Positions 1 through 11,911 of a DNA stretch of 64,000 nucleotides are shown here, piece by piece. A program made the position numbers and the translations under genes. Source of the DNA: Adiantum capillus-veneris (Eukaryota > Streptophyta > Polypodiopsida > Polypodiales > Pteridaceae); assembly GCA_014529385.2 (NCBI GenBank), contig CM043971.1:93154840-93218839 (forward strand), read 5' to 3'. The notes beneath the pieces were generated by a model. The model was not told the origin of the DNA. It was given only the letters and a program-made list of their open reading frames with translations, and searched no databases. Within the stretch, counting starts at the first letter, position 1; each line of letters begins with the position of its first letter.

Positions 1-599
1 TGAATGCATGTAGCCCATAAACTCTAAAATTTGAATGACCAGAATTTCATGTCCTTCCTAAGCCATATCTTTTTGAGAGTGGTATGAATATTGGGGGTAG
101 GGTGAGACAAGCAAACATGCAGGTGCTTGTCCTCCTCTCCATATGAAAGCCTTGAAGGATAGGGGGGTTGAGTGCAAAGAGTCCACAACATATTTTCAAG
201 GAAAAGGACACATACGGAGCAGATATGGACCTTATGAGTTGGATTCCCCAAGGTGTGAGACTGAAGTACATAGATAGTTCTATGTCAGGGATCTACTGAC
301 CTATAAAGGGGTCCCAAATATCTCCTGACATCCTAATTAATCTTTGTTGTGAAGTTTTAATCCTTGTATCCGAGGACCCTCCCCAATCTCAACAATGTGA
401 ATAGTGGGTCACCATGTCCACCGTAGGGACTATCATACTATAATGGGAGTCCCTGTTGATACTCGGTTTGTCTTTGTGCTTATTTCATGCTTTCCACAAT
501 GAATGCATAAGATCTGAACCAGAGGGTAGGACATCAAATCTACTAAATAAGAGGGAAGTCAAGGGAGAGATTTCATCCCTTGGCTTGTGCTAAATTAAA
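1..599. other. No recognisable gene
   Basis: The short open frames here show no motif I recognise. The stretch may still be the decayed 3' tail of the LINE that lies just downstream on the minus strand, because LINE-like text fades gradually rather than ending at a sharp border. No LTR, TIR or RNA gene was seen. Confidence 0.4.
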
Positions 600-1559
600 C
601 TTGTCCAGACTCCTCAGAAGGAGGACAAACCATTCAGCTTATGAACTAACCAAATTAGAAGTAATTTTCTTAATGGACATTTTGTCATCCAAAATATTAA
701 CTATCCCAATAACTCCTTTCTCTTTAAGGAGATAGCAGTATCCCATTTGACCTTTGTAGATTCCTACATACCTCGACTGTTCAAGATGGGAGCGTGAAGG
801 GCTCTAGTAGGCCAAAAAAAAAACACATATGCAACTAGAAAGTGGTTGATGACCATGACCCTTCCTACCATGGAGCCATGGAAGCCCTCCCACCAGTTAA
901 GTTTCCTCTTGACATTGGCACACACACCCAATTCCAACATTGATTGGAATCCCCAATAGCCTAAATAATTTTCTTTCTCTGATGGCAGAGCAACCTTCAA
1001 TATTGATGGAATAGTTAGGAATATTATAGTTACTAGCATACACTCCATTCTTGCGGTGTTTTGTCTTGGAGCTTGAAGAAGAGTAGAATGTGTCAAGGGC
1101 TGCCTAAAATATGCTCAAGGAGTTTGCATCATGCATTAGTATCGTCGGTAAATTGTGATAGATAGTGGGACTGGATTCCGTTAACCAAACCTCTAGAGAT
1201 TTTTGTCAATGATGAGATAGTTGAGACCATCAAGTGCAATTGAATATAGGAGAGGGGCTACGTGGAAACCTTGCCCAACCGACCTTTGAAGAGAAAATGG
1301 TTCAGACAGAATCCCATTGGCAGCTAGTCTTGACTAGGAGTTGCCAAACAATAAGCAAACAATGCTTGCACGTATTCTCTAAATTTGGGGTCAAAGCCCA
1401 TTTTTTCCAAGGTTTCCAATAGGAAGAGCATTCAAGTCCATCATAGGCTTTGTCAAACTCATTCTTGAAGAATAGAATCTCTTCGGAAGATTCTTGTGCA
1501 TATTCAATGCCTTCTCAAATAGAGATGGCTGCTTTGACAAGCTTTCAACCTCTTCTAAA
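600..1559 (-). pseudogene. LINE reverse transcriptase relic, C-terminal half
   Basis: Read on the minus strand, about 1505-1425 gives ILFFKNEFDKAYD, matching the LINE reverse transcriptase motif around the first catalytic aspartate (F.K.DF.KAYD). Further downstream, 1096-780 reads KRKLNWWEGFHGSMVGRVMV, like the L..W....LS..GR..LI thumb region of plant L1-type LINEs, and about 745-690 reads KVKWDTAISLKRKELLG, like the conserved W..I..PK..GGLG segment. Stops and frame changes are frequent, so this is a dead copy. It ends exactly at the CTAAA target duplication of the inserted LTR element, and its other half is at 8833-9240. The family call is firm at motif level; the left limit is approximate. 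Confidence 0.72.
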
Positions 1560-1703
1560 TGTTGACCGGGTATTGCTCACTCAGAAGTTGCTAAGTCGGA
1601 TATTTCTCTGAAATCGGATGTTGGTTAGTCAAATTCTGTTAGGAGGTAAGTTAAGGCTATAAATTGTAATGTTTGATACGAGCAAGACATGAAAGCAGTT
1701 ACG

Positions 1704-1758
<55 letters not shown>

Positions 1759-1789
1759 GCTCTCTCTCAATCTTTACATATGCTGTTTT
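1560..1789 (+). repeat. 5' LTR of the outer element, left part
   Basis: Matches 8480-8827 from TGTTGA through the TATAAAT box and the CT microsatellite (about 1708-1755). It is interrupted after GTTTT (1785-1789) by the copia element and resumes at 7527. The 3' LTR has extra short direct repeats of a GATATTTCTCTGAAATCG unit that this copy lacks. Confidence 0.82.
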
Positions 1790-2022
1790 TGTTAAAGAAT
1801 ATGATGTTAAAGAATATGCCCATTGTGCTATGGGCGGCTGGACACTGACTATACTATGTTGTAAATATACTTTGGATAATAGTTCAAGAAAAGAAGATGA
1901 AGAGAAGAGCAGCTCGTTGAATGGCTGCTACAGGGTAACGATTGTGTGTGTGTGTCTCGATTTGTGTTGGTGTGTGTGCGTAGTCTTCTTTCCTACCTTC
2001 TCCATCACCTGCGCACTCTACA
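1790..2022 (+). repeat. Copia 5' LTR
   Basis: 233 bp, TG...CA. The first 30 bases are a direct repeat of TGTTAAAGAATATG. A GT-rich microsatellite lies about 70-100 bases before the end. The outermost copy of the terminal repeat is the one next to the target duplication. Confidence 0.93.
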
Positions 2023-2025
2023 AAG

Positions 2026-2037
2026 TGGTATCAGAGC
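2026..2037 (+). other. Copia primer binding site
   Basis: TGGTATCAGAGC, the standard plant copia site complementary to the 3' end of initiator tRNA-Met, three bases after the LTR. Confidence 0.92.
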
Positions 2038-2926
2038 TCAGTTTGAGGAGCTACAGTCAATACACAGGTTTCCGCAGCTCCGGAAAACAGCAAAAAAGAG
2101 AGGTTTTTTGGTCATAACTCCCTCACCCGAACTCGGAATACAGTGATCCAGGAGTCTATCTTTATGTTTTTGGGCGTTCCGGACGCATTGGCATACTCAG
2201 ATTTGCCAAAATCTGCAATTTTCTGCAGCAAACAGCCAGTTCACACAAGCATAGGAGATGTCGAGTTTTGCACTCGGCAGTAGATTTACAGGTTACAGGT
2301 GAAGAATTCAGCATTTACACAGGTTTTGGAGAGCGACATAGAGCTTTTGCATCATGACATTGTGTTATCGAAGATTATGTTTGGTTGTTGTGGGTCCGTT
2401 ATGGACAGCCGCCTATGTAAGAAAGGTTGTGGGAAGAAGTTGAGGCGGTTATATTGTCAGATTGAGTACTTTGTGGTTATGTATGGATATGCGGTCAATG
2501 TATTTTGGAAAACTGCAGCCTTTGTGAGGGTCGAGTGAGGTTTTTTGAAGCCTTGCCTTGGGAGCTTTGGTACCTTGGCAAGGTGGATTAGGTACTGGAG
2601 CGAACCCCCGACTGGCCCCGCGAAAGACCTCATACGTCGTTTACGACTATGGGAAGAAGGTGGATGTATGGATATGTGGTACAGGACAGCGTATGGATTG
2701 CATTTGCATACAGGTCCATGTGGACATTGTTTTAGAGTATTTATGCATAGTACTGAGTCAGTCTGTGGCAAAGTGAGTCAGTGGATTTTCCCTTGGCAGT
2801 GAGAGATTTTATGTCAGTGTTTATGAGAACTTTGGTTGAGATTGTCACTTGAGATATTGTCCAAATACAAACGAAACTCTGCCGAAATTTTGTCAAAATC
2901 CTTTGAAAGAAATTGAGAGAGTGAAG
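2038..2926 (+). other. Copia untranslated leader
   Basis: About 0.9 kb between the primer binding site and the gag start. It holds only short open frames with no copia domain, so I read it as untranslated leader. This is long for a copia element. Confidence 0.6.
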
Positions 2927-5900
2927 ATGGCAGAAAGTTCAACTCAAGTCACACAGATTGTTGGAGAGAAGCTGACCAGAGAGAACTACAGCATATGGTC
3001 TTACAGGATGGAGAACTTTATCATGGGCAAAGGTTTATGGGATTATGTTACAGGTGAACAAGAGTGTCCAGAGGTTGGTTTGGAACCAAATAGAGAGAAT
3101 GTTGAAGCACATAAAACATGGCAAGCAGGAGTAGAAGCTTACAAGAAGTGGATCGAGAATTCAAGGAAAGTGATGCATTGGATTTCACTATGCATTAGTG
3201 ACTTCTTTATACCACATGTGAAGAAGGCTCAATCTCCAAAGGAAGCATGGGAGATACTAGCAAGAATGAACAGCTCCAATACAGAACCATGAAAAGTTCA
3301 CTTGAAGCAAAGGTTACATTGTGTATGGCGAGGAAATAGATCCATATCAGATTATGTGACAGAGATAAAGCAAATACAGGAAGATCTTGCGAGCATTAAT
3401 GTTGAAGTTCCAGATGATGACTTAGTTTCAGTGACATTGAATGGTTTGGGACCGGAATACAAGTCATTGGATACATCTATATCTGTTCGAGGACACATGC
3501 CTGATTTTGAAGAGTTAGTAAACCTTTGTTTGCAAGAAGAGGTGAAGTTAGGAAAGTCAGGTCCTTCTACATCAAATAACAATTCCAGAGATCAGGTTTT
3601 TTACTCTAGAGGTCGTGGAAACAATAGAGGTGGAAGAGGAAACTATGGTCGTGGAAACAATGTTGGAAGAGGTCAATGGCAAAACCAACAAAGTCAAAGT
3701 TACAATGATTATAGCCAAAGAGGCAGGGGGAGAGCCCGAACTCGTGGACGTGGAGGTGGACGATTTGTACATCCTCAAAGAGATGGATATTGTAACAGAT
3801 GTGGCATTTATGGTCACTTTGAAAGAGAATGTTACACAAGGCTAAATCAAAATCGTGATCGTGCTGGAAGAGGCCGAGGTTATGGCAGACATGGAGGAAA
3901 CTTTGCTGGATACAATCCTCATGATCAAAATATATATGACAATAGGTCGAGTGGACATTTATTTCCTATGGAGCATGTTGTTGGAAGCATGGTGGAGCCA
4001 CATCATACAGATGATTGGTATTTAGATAGTGGTGCCACAAATCATATGACATATCATGGTGAATGGTTTGACAGAAAAGAGAAGTTAGAAGAGGATGAGT
4101 TTGTCGCTACAGGTGATGATACTATGCATCGGATTACACATGTTGGTTCAGTTCCATTGCTAGAAAAAGACGGGACATACAACACATTGGGAGATGTTCT
4201 ATATGTGCCTTCAATCACAAAGAATTTAGCATCAGTTGGACAGATGACAGATCAAGGGTTGCAAGTCCGTTTTAATCGTTATGGCTGCTTCATAGAGGAG
4301 TTTCACAACGGCAAACCAGGCAAGATATTGGCACGTGGAAGAAAGAAAGGCCGCTTGTTCTCATTGGAAGCTGGAGATCCATGTTTACACAGTGGTATGT
4401 ATGCAAACAAATCAGCCACTCAAGATGATTGGGCAAATTTATGGCATAAGAGAATCGGTCATGTCAATTTTAGAAGATTAAAGCATATGCAATCAAATCA
4501 AATTGTACGTGGATTACCAAAGTTTGGCAGATTGAATTTTGATCATGTTTGTGAAGCTTGTCAATTTGGAAAGCAATCTCGTTTACCATTTCCAAAGAGG
4601 GGGAGAATTAGCCAGAGTCCTTTGGAAATTGTTCATTCAGATATTTGGGGACCTTGTGATCATGCTACACCAAATGGTTGTCGATATTTTATCACATTTA
4701 CGGATGATTACAGCAGAATGACATGGGTTTACTTTCTCAAGGCAAAGTCAGAGGCATTTGAAGTATTTTTGGAGTTCAAAGTTATGGTTGAGAAAGAGAA
4801 TGGTTGTCAAATTAAATGCCTACGTACAGATGGAGGGGGAGAGTATATGTCACACAGTTTTGATGATTACTTACGTGAACAAGGCATAAGAAGACAGATT
4901 ACTTGCAGATACACACCACAACAAAATGGAGTTGCTGAGAGAAAGAATAGAGTCATAGCAGAGATTGCAAGAGCCATGATGAATGAGATGAATATGCCAT
5001 TAACATATTGGGCTGAAGCAGTTCATACAGCAGTACACATTATGAATCGAACACCAACAGCTGCCATTCATGAAATTTCACCTTATGAGAGACTTTATGG
5101 GATCAAGCCAACAGTTTCCTACATGAAAGTTTTTGGATGTGTTTGCTATGTTCATGTACCAAATGAAGCAAGAAAGAAGATGGAGCCAAAGGCAGTGAAG
5201 TGTATATTCTTGGGCTATCCAGTTGAAAAGAAAGGTTACAAGTGCTATGATCCTACGACAAGACAAGTTTATGTCAGTAGAGATGTCAGATTTTGTGAGC
5301 ATGAACCATGGTATAAACCAAAGCCAGTGATGATAGAAGATGAGTATGAAGAGCAAGAGAATGTGCGTCATGTTGTTGATAAGCCAGGACCATCAACAAG
5401 AACTATTTCAGGACCACATATGGCGGAGGAGAGTACAGGAAGTGTCAACCCATGGAGTGGTCGTTTGCGAGATAAGAAGCAAGACGAGAAAGGCAAGAAG
5501 AAAGTGGTTGAAGAGAGTTCTGGAGATGAAAGCCTCGATGAAGAGCATGATTTACCACATTTGAGGACACCTGGTAGTAAGCATATTGAGAAATATGTAC
5601 CCCCATATGCAAGAGTTGAAGAGAAGAGTGCACCACAGTTGAGAAGATCAGAGAGGGTACGTTATCCAGTTGATAGATTGACATACAACGGTTACATGCG
5701 TACACATTATGCATACATGGTTTCACGTGTGCAACATAAAGAGCCTACATGTTTTCAAGAGGCAATTGGAAAATCAGAATGGGAGTCAGCTATGGATGAT
5801 GAGATGGATGCTCTTGTGAAGAATGACACTTGGGATTTGGTTCGCTTGCCAAGTGGAAAGAAAGCAATTGGTTCAAAATGGGTATACAAAGTCAAGTGCA

Positions 5901-7294
5901 AGTCAGATGGTAGTGTGGAAAGATACAAAGCGAGGCTTGTTGCTAAAGGTTATGCACAAACAAAAGGTCTTGATTATGATGAGACATTTAGTCCAGTTGC
6001 AAAGATGACAACAGTCAGATTGGTGATAGCAATGGCAAGTATGTTCGGTTGGAAGTTACGGCAAATGGATGTAGATAATGCATTCTTGAATGGTGACTTG
6101 GAAGAAGAAGTTTATATGATACAGCCAGAGGGTTATCAACATCCAGAGTTTCCATATTATGTGTGTAAGTTGAAGAAAGCATTGTATGGTTTGAAGCAAG
6201 CATCTAGAGCTTGGTGTGAAAAGATAACCAGATTCTTGAAGAAGATTGGATTTAAACAATCTACTGCTGATCACTCATTATTTTTGAAGCATGTTGATGG
6301 AGAGATCGTCGTTATTGTTATCTATGTTGATGACTTGATTCTCACTGGAAATCATGCTGAGCAAATTTTGCATGTCAAGAAGAGTTTGTTGAGAGAATTC
6401 AACATGAAGGACCTTGGTGAGTTGAGATATTTCTTGGGAATTGAAATTGTCAATACTTTATCAGGAATTTGGATGATACAAAGACAATACGCATTGGATA
6501 TGCTTGAGAAGTATGGAATGACAGCATGCAAACCGGTTGATACACCTCTTGATCAAAATGTGAAGTTGTTTGATGATGGACATTACATTGAGGATGTCAC
6601 TATGTATCGCAAGATGGTTGGAAGCCTTATTTACTTGACAATAACAAGGCCAGATTTGAGTTATGCAGTGGGTGTTGTGAGTCAATTCATGCAAAAGCCA
6701 TGTAAAAGTCATCTTGATGCAGTGAGACGGATTATGAGATATGTGAAAGCCACTGTCAGTTATGGAATGTTTTATGAAAAGAATGGGAAGCTTTGTCTTT
6801 ATGGTTACACAGATGCAGATTGGGCAGGAGATTTTATGGATAGAAGATCTACAAGTGGTTATGCATTTTCCATTGGCAATGGTATGATAAGTTGGAGTAG
6901 CAAGAAGCAATCAACTGTAGCATTATCAAGTACAGAAGCTGAATATCGTGGAGCAGCTTTGGCAGCATGTGAAGAGTCATGGTTGAGAGTACTTATGGTA
7001 GAATTTGGTTTTGACTATCTTGACAGTGTCATTATATATTGTGACAATATTAGCAGCATCATGTTGGCAAAGAATCCAGTCTACCATGCTCGCACTAAAC
7101 ACATTGAGGTACATTATCACTTCATTAGAGAAAAAGTTTTGGCAAATGAGATTGATTTGGTGTATGTGAAGACAAATGATCAAGTTGCGGATATATTCAC
7201 AAAAGCTCTTGGAAAGGAGAAGTTTTGCTACTTTCGTGAAGCATTGGGAATCCATCATATGCAAGCTCACTCTGAGCTTGAGGGGGAGTGTTAA
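2927..7294 (+). CDS. Copia gag-pol polyprotein with one in-frame stop
   Basis: Encodes the capsid precursor and the enzymes for reverse transcription and integration of the copia element. The likely start is ATG 2927 (MAESSTQ), since upstream codons in the frame lack gag similarity. Domains in order: gag; a CX2CX4HX4C zinc knuckle (CNRCGIYGHFEREC, residue about 290); aspartic protease (DSGATNH, about 366); integrase with HHCC (about 506-540) and D, D, E residues in HSDIWGP, RTDGGGEY and GVAERKN (about 570, 634, 670); RT with YVDD (about 1130); RNase H with TDADWAG and SSTEAEY (about 1295-1340). About 1455 codons. TGA at 3290-3292 interrupts gag, and the same frame continues on the other side. 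The final TAA lies inside the 3' LTR. Apart from the stop, nothing visible would block function. Confidence 0.9.
7280..7288 (+). other. Copia polypurine tract
   Basis: GAGGGGGAG directly before TGTTAA of the 3' LTR. It is also the last coding segment of the polyprotein (LEGEC and stop). Confidence 0.85.
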
Positions 7295-7521
7295 AGAATA
7301 TGATGTTAAAGAATATGCCCATTGTGCTATGGGCGGCTGGACACTGACTATACTATGTTGTAAATATACTGTGGATAATAGTTCAAGAAAAGAAGATGAA
7401 GAGAAGAGCAGCTCGTTGAATGGCTGCTACAGGGTAACGATTGTGTGTGTGTGTCTCGATTTGTGTTGGTGTGTGTGCGTAGTCTTCTTTCCTACCTTCT
7501 CCATCACCTGCGCACTCTACA
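7289..7521 (+). repeat. Copia 3' LTR
   Basis: 233 bp, same length as the 5' LTR and differing at one visible base. It is followed by GTTTT and then the remainder of the outer element's 5' LTR. Confidence 0.93.
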
Positions 7522-7526
7522 GTTTT

Positions 7527-7558
7527 GAGAGCCGTCTCTGTGTTTTTCCTTGTTGAGG

Positions 7559-7574
<16 letters not shown>
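7527..7574 (+). repeat. 5' LTR of the outer element, right part
   Basis: Continues the interrupted LTR after the copia target duplication (GTTTT at 7522-7526). It shares the GTCTCTRTGTTTTTCC and TGTTGAGGGTGTATGCCC segments with the 3' LTR end at 8780-8827 and finishes with TCAACA. Confidence 0.8.
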
Positions 7575-7835
<261 letters not shown>

Positions 7836-8225
7836 TAAATCTTTGGTGGGATCTTGTTGAATCAATTGCACCTACATCATTTACGCATGTTCTTTGCAGT
7901 AGTCATCTCCACTATTTGCAAGAAAAGTTTCCTTCATTCTCTCTTGCAGAATCCCAGTTTGTGATTTCTTATTTCAATTTATGTTCTCTAATTTCCCTTT
8001 CTGTAGCGCTATCTCTGATCTCGTTCTCCATAGTTTTCTCTGCATCACTTAGCCTAATCTGAAGAGCAAGCTTTCAGCCAAGAAGCCCAAATTTGTACCT
8101 GCAGATTTTCATGAAGGAAAAGAATTTAGAAGACATGGTACAAGTGAACACCATCAACCTTGCTGTAGTCTCTCATCTCATTTGAGGGGAAAACCAAAAT
8201 CTGAATCAATATTTCAAGCACACTA

Positions 8226-8479
8226 CAATTGACATCAAGAAGAAAAATTACATCAACATGCAAACAAAAAGCATGGACATTAGACGGTGTATTTCTGAAG
8301 CGGTTTCGAGATGATGACTCTTGGCAAGGACAAAATGATCCAAAGGGTGCATACCTGCAAAGCGAAGATTGGATGTACTACCTAAAGACATTGCCATGTG
8401 ATAAGGCATTTGACTGTGATCAAGGGATATGTGAATCCATGTCGAATTTCTACGAAATCCACCACTGGGACGTGCCATG
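8226..8479 (+). CDS. Unrecognised open frame inside the outer element
   Basis: An open frame running up to the 3' LTR with mixed, non-repetitive composition, including KRFRDDDSWQGQNDPKG and LPCDKAFDCDQGICES. I recognise no domain. It could be a fragment of a host exon carried by the non-autonomous element, or chance. A second open stretch in another frame (about 8101-8228) ends just before it. Function is unknown. Confidence 0.25.
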
Positions 8480-8827
8480 TGTTGAACGGGTATTGCTCAC
8501 TCAGAAGTTGCTAAGTCGGATATTTCTTTGATATTTCTCTGAAATCGGATATTTCTCGGATAGTTCTCTGAAATCGAATGTTTCTCTGATATTTCTCTGA
8601 AATCGGATATTTCTCTGAAATTAGATGTTTGTTAGTTAGATTCTGTTAGGCTTAGTCGGATTCAGTTAGGAGGTAGGTTAAGGCTATAAATTGTAATGTT
8701 TGATACGAGCAAAGACATGAAAGCAGTTACGAGTCTCTCTCTCTCTTCTTGCTCTCTTAATCTTTACGTATGCTATTTTGACAGTCGTCTCTATGTTTTT
8801 CCATGTTGAGGGTGTATGCCCTCAACA
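8480..8827 (+). repeat. 3' LTR of the outer element
   Basis: A 348-bp repeat beginning TGTTGAACGGG and ending CCCTCAACA. It contains several tandem copies of a roughly 20-bp GATATTTCTCTGAAATCG unit (about 8518-8630), a TATAAAT box at 8685-8691 and a short CT tract. The next bases are CTAAA, the target duplication, after which minus-strand LINE sequence resumes. Confidence 0.85.
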
Positions 8828-8832
8828 CTAAA

Positions 8833-9240
8833 TCCTTCATGTGGCTAAATCTCGGCAAAAGATTTTCTATTTAGTGTTAAGCATAGTCAAAGGTCTCGAA
8901 GTGGCCAAGTCTTCCTTAGGCCCTCTTTTATACGAAAGCTTGATGACTCCCCAATGTTGATAGATCAGAGGAGGGTATGATGCTTCAAAGAATCCTCCCA
9001 AACTTGGACAATAAGGACATAGTAAGGCTTTGAAATCCTCGAAAAACTCAGATGACAGCCCATTTAGACTAGAAGTCTTCTTGGGTTTGAGGCCTTCTAT
9101 AGCTACTTGAATTTCAAAATAGATAGGTAGGTCCAACAATATGGAGATGCAAGGAGCGATAACATTTCCTAGGGTGGTACATATGCTCTCTCTACTTGCT
9201 ACCTTGTCTACTAAGATAAATTCCAAAGGGTTGAGTTTGA
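8833..9240 (-). pseudogene. LINE reverse transcriptase relic, N-terminal half
   Basis: Minus-strand text from about 9240 to 8833 matches the start of a plant L1-type reverse transcriptase: EIQVAIEGLKPKKTSSLNGL, then EFFEDFKALL, then HWGVIKLSYKRG and SRPLTMLN, corresponding to EI..AL..L...KSPG.DG..EFY..F, then G.I.LIPK and RPI.LLN. It then meets stops (LNTK*KIFCRDLAT) and runs into the CTAAA target duplication. The C-terminal half continues at 1559 and below. The LINE was therefore one piece before the LTR element inserted. Confidence 0.8.
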
Positions 9241-9281
9241 AAAATCTCCTTGGATGGTTTGTCCATCTTTCTTGCCCAGCA

Positions 9282-10400
9282 ATCTATTCATGTAGGAGGG
9301 AAACCCACTATTCACCACACTTTTTATGCTTCTTGTCGCTCTTGCATGAATTTAGCATAGTTGGATGGCTCTTTGAGTAGCCGATTTTATTGCAAGGGGT
9401 CTATTCAACTTAATTTTTTGTGCTTAGTGTCGCCCTTGCAAAAATTCACCTTAGTCGAATGGTTGTTCGAGTTCCAAGGTATCGACCATGGAAAAATTAT
9501 AGTACCACATAAATGCATGGAAAGGGAGAGAAGGGGGAGGGGGGTTGGGTTTAAAGGCTCATTAGTGATTGAGTTAGGTTAGGCCCCTAGAAATTAATCT
9601 CCTAAAGTTAAAAATAGGAAAGGGAGTGGTTAAATTTAGAAAGAGGGGAAGGATGCAAAGAAACGGATTTATTGTGTCTCATAAGAATGGCTACGCAATT
9701 GAGAAACATCCCTCTCCTCTAAATTGTGAGATAATAGGCATGTAGATACAAAGGGTACTAGTATCAATTTGTATCACATCTGCGTTGTTTCCCCCAAGGA
9801 GTTCTTGTTTAGTACATAATTGTCCAAATGACTTTCTTGTTTCTTTTGGAAAACGATCCTTTGTAACAAAACAGTTATAAATATTTATTGTAAAAGGATT
9901 CCCACTTTGATTCATCCTATCCTATTATGTAGATTCACTTGAGTATAAATATTTAGTGTAGAAGGATTCCTACTTTGATTCATCTTGTTATGTTATGTAG
10001 ATTCACTTGAGTCCAACTCGTATATCATCAGTTAAGGGTATAATAATTTTTAAGCTGAAAACCATATAAGCGTTAAAAAGGGGGGTCATTATACAAGTCA
10101 TAAATATAGATTTTTCCCAGACTTTGTGCTCGTAGGTGGCATTGTCTTTTTTGTAAAGAGAGAATCTCTTGGCATCCGAGTAGCCTAATTTGTGCAAGGG
10201 AGAAACTCTCCATTCAACTTCATTTTTTTGCTTTGTGTCTCTCTTGCATGAATTTATCTTCGTCTGATGGCTTTCGCAATAGCCTAATATTGCATAAGGG
10301 GAAACCCTCTTCAAAAAAATTTTATTGGTGTCACTCTTGCACATATTCACCTTAGTTAGATGGCTCTCCGAGTAGCCTGATTTTGTGCATAACGGAACCC
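9282..10400. repeat. Degenerate tandem repeat, unit about 85-100 bp
   Basis: At least two copies at 9282-9480 and three at about 10140-10400 share the order: GTGTC[GT]CTCTTGCAT, then ATTCACCTTAGT[CT]G, ATGGCT, GAGTAGCC, a T-rich stretch, GGGAAACCCTC and CATTCAACTT. The intervening 9480-10130 is more diverged. Minus-strand open frames through it reflect the repeat and not a gene. Confidence 0.55.
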
Positions 10401-11911
10401 TCCATTCATCAAAATTGTCCTAACACACTTTCTTTTATGGTATCCCTTTTAACTCACAATGGTCACCAGCATGGCAGAAGCTTGTAAATTGTTTGGTTCT
10501 TTTATGGTATCCTAAGTTGAACATTAAAATAAAGTATTATAATGTAGGTGATCCTTATTTTCACTTATGCTTTGATTATGATTGATGTTGTAGGGGGCGA
10601 AATTTGATTAAAGTCAAGACTCAATGACCAAGCAAAGCGGTAGGAAGGTCCCAAAGTTAAACATTGGTAAAGAGGATCTACTTGATGAGGACAAAGAAAA
10701 CAAAGAAGAGGGATCAAAGCAAGCAAAGAAGCCTCCAAAAAAAATCAACCACCAAAAAAGGGAACAAAGGATGATTCACAAAAAGCAAGTGATAGAAAGA
10801 TCCCAATCAAGCATGTTTCAAAGGAGAGAAGGTTTTCTTAGAGAGTCGCTTGCTTGAGGGAGATTACCAAAGCACAAAATATAATGGGTATGGAAATTCC
10901 TAGGCTTCTTTTTTAGGAGACCTTGCAGACAAGTTGGAGAGCAATTCAAAATAGATATGAGATGGACAAGGAGTGCCTTGAATTCATGGAGGAGATTTCT
11001 TAATTGAGCTTTTTCAAAATGCATACATTTGTGTAGCTCTTCCATAGGGTTGCACTTATGGATAAAGACATTATTATCCTAAGGAGGCTGAGGTACATGT
11101 TTAGTAAAATTCTAGAACCAGTCCCACTTCAAGATGAGAAGACCTTTAATATCCTTAGCATACCTGTATCTACAAAATCCAAAGACAAAGAACTAATACT
11201 TGAAGAGTTCACATAGAAGGATAAGGAGGAGATAAGGAAGGAAAAGAAAGAGGGAAAGATTAATAGGGAGGAGCTGGAAAATAGTGGAAGCCAAGCACCT
11301 AAGGGAGTCTGCATCCAAACTTCCCTCAATGTTGAGAAATGTCAACCCAAGTGGCTTCATGGTGGATTCCTTTCTTGAAGATGACATGCATCAAAGGAAA
11401 GACAATGTGGTTTCAGATGTTGAGTGTCTTAGCATTCTTAAAGATTGAAAGAGGAAAATGAATGACTCTTATCATTTTTGCATCTTTAAGGTTTGGCCTT
11501 TCTACTCAAGTCCTCGCAATGAGGAAGCATGTTGAAAGTTGATAATTAACCTTTGTATCTTTTTGCAGATTCATGACGCATGACTATGATTTTGATATCC
11601 ACAGTAGAAAGTGGAAATGGTGGATTATACCATCTCCCACTTTTCTAGGACTGAATTATCTCTCAATGAATTCAAGAAATGGCTCTCCAATGTTGATTTT
11701 GTAAAATGTGAGCTTATTTTGTTCCCTTATCATGAGAGGTATGCTTATTTGCAAAGGCTATCCCAATTTGATGGTAGTATCTTTGATTTCTACAAACTAC
11801 TTTACTTTGGTCACATTTCACATTAGAGTTTCATAGCAATTGATAGCATTGACAAGACATGCTACATTTTGAACCGTCTTGAAGGAGCCCATGGAATGGC
11901 TACAATGCTCG
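10401..11911. other. No recognisable gene; faint coding-like text
   Basis: Several short plus-strand open stretches, one lysine-rich (about 10624-10857) and one at 11611-11826, are broken by stops. They may be remains of a gene or element too decayed to name. No terminal repeats seen. Confidence 0.35.

Larger units (their letters stand above)
1790..7521 (+). mobile_element. Full-length Ty1/copia retrotransposon
   Basis: A complete 5.7-kb copia element. The 233-bp LTRs (1790-2022, 7289-7521) begin TGTTAAAG and end CTCTACA and are flanked by the 5-bp duplication GTTTT (1785-1789, 7522-7526). A tRNA-iMet-type primer binding site follows the 5' LTR and a purine tract precedes the 3' LTR. The single gag-pol frame has the copia domain order (gag, protease, integrase, RT, RNase H). 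The LTRs differ at one base that I can see (T versus G in TATACTKTGGATAAT), so insertion was recent. One in-frame TGA in gag is the only coding lesion. Confidence 0.95.

Noticed and set aside
764-1096. Independent 110-codon gene
   Set aside because: Its text is the thumb region of a LINE reverse transcriptase and continues across stops with the rest of the LINE.
1689-2117. Serine-leucine repeat proteins across CT tracts (also 12597-12917 and 15646-16063)
   Set aside because: Translations of dinucleotide microsatellites inside LTRs.
3352-7270. Minus-strand open frames under the copia pol gene
   Set aside because: Shadows of the coding strand; no independent motifs.
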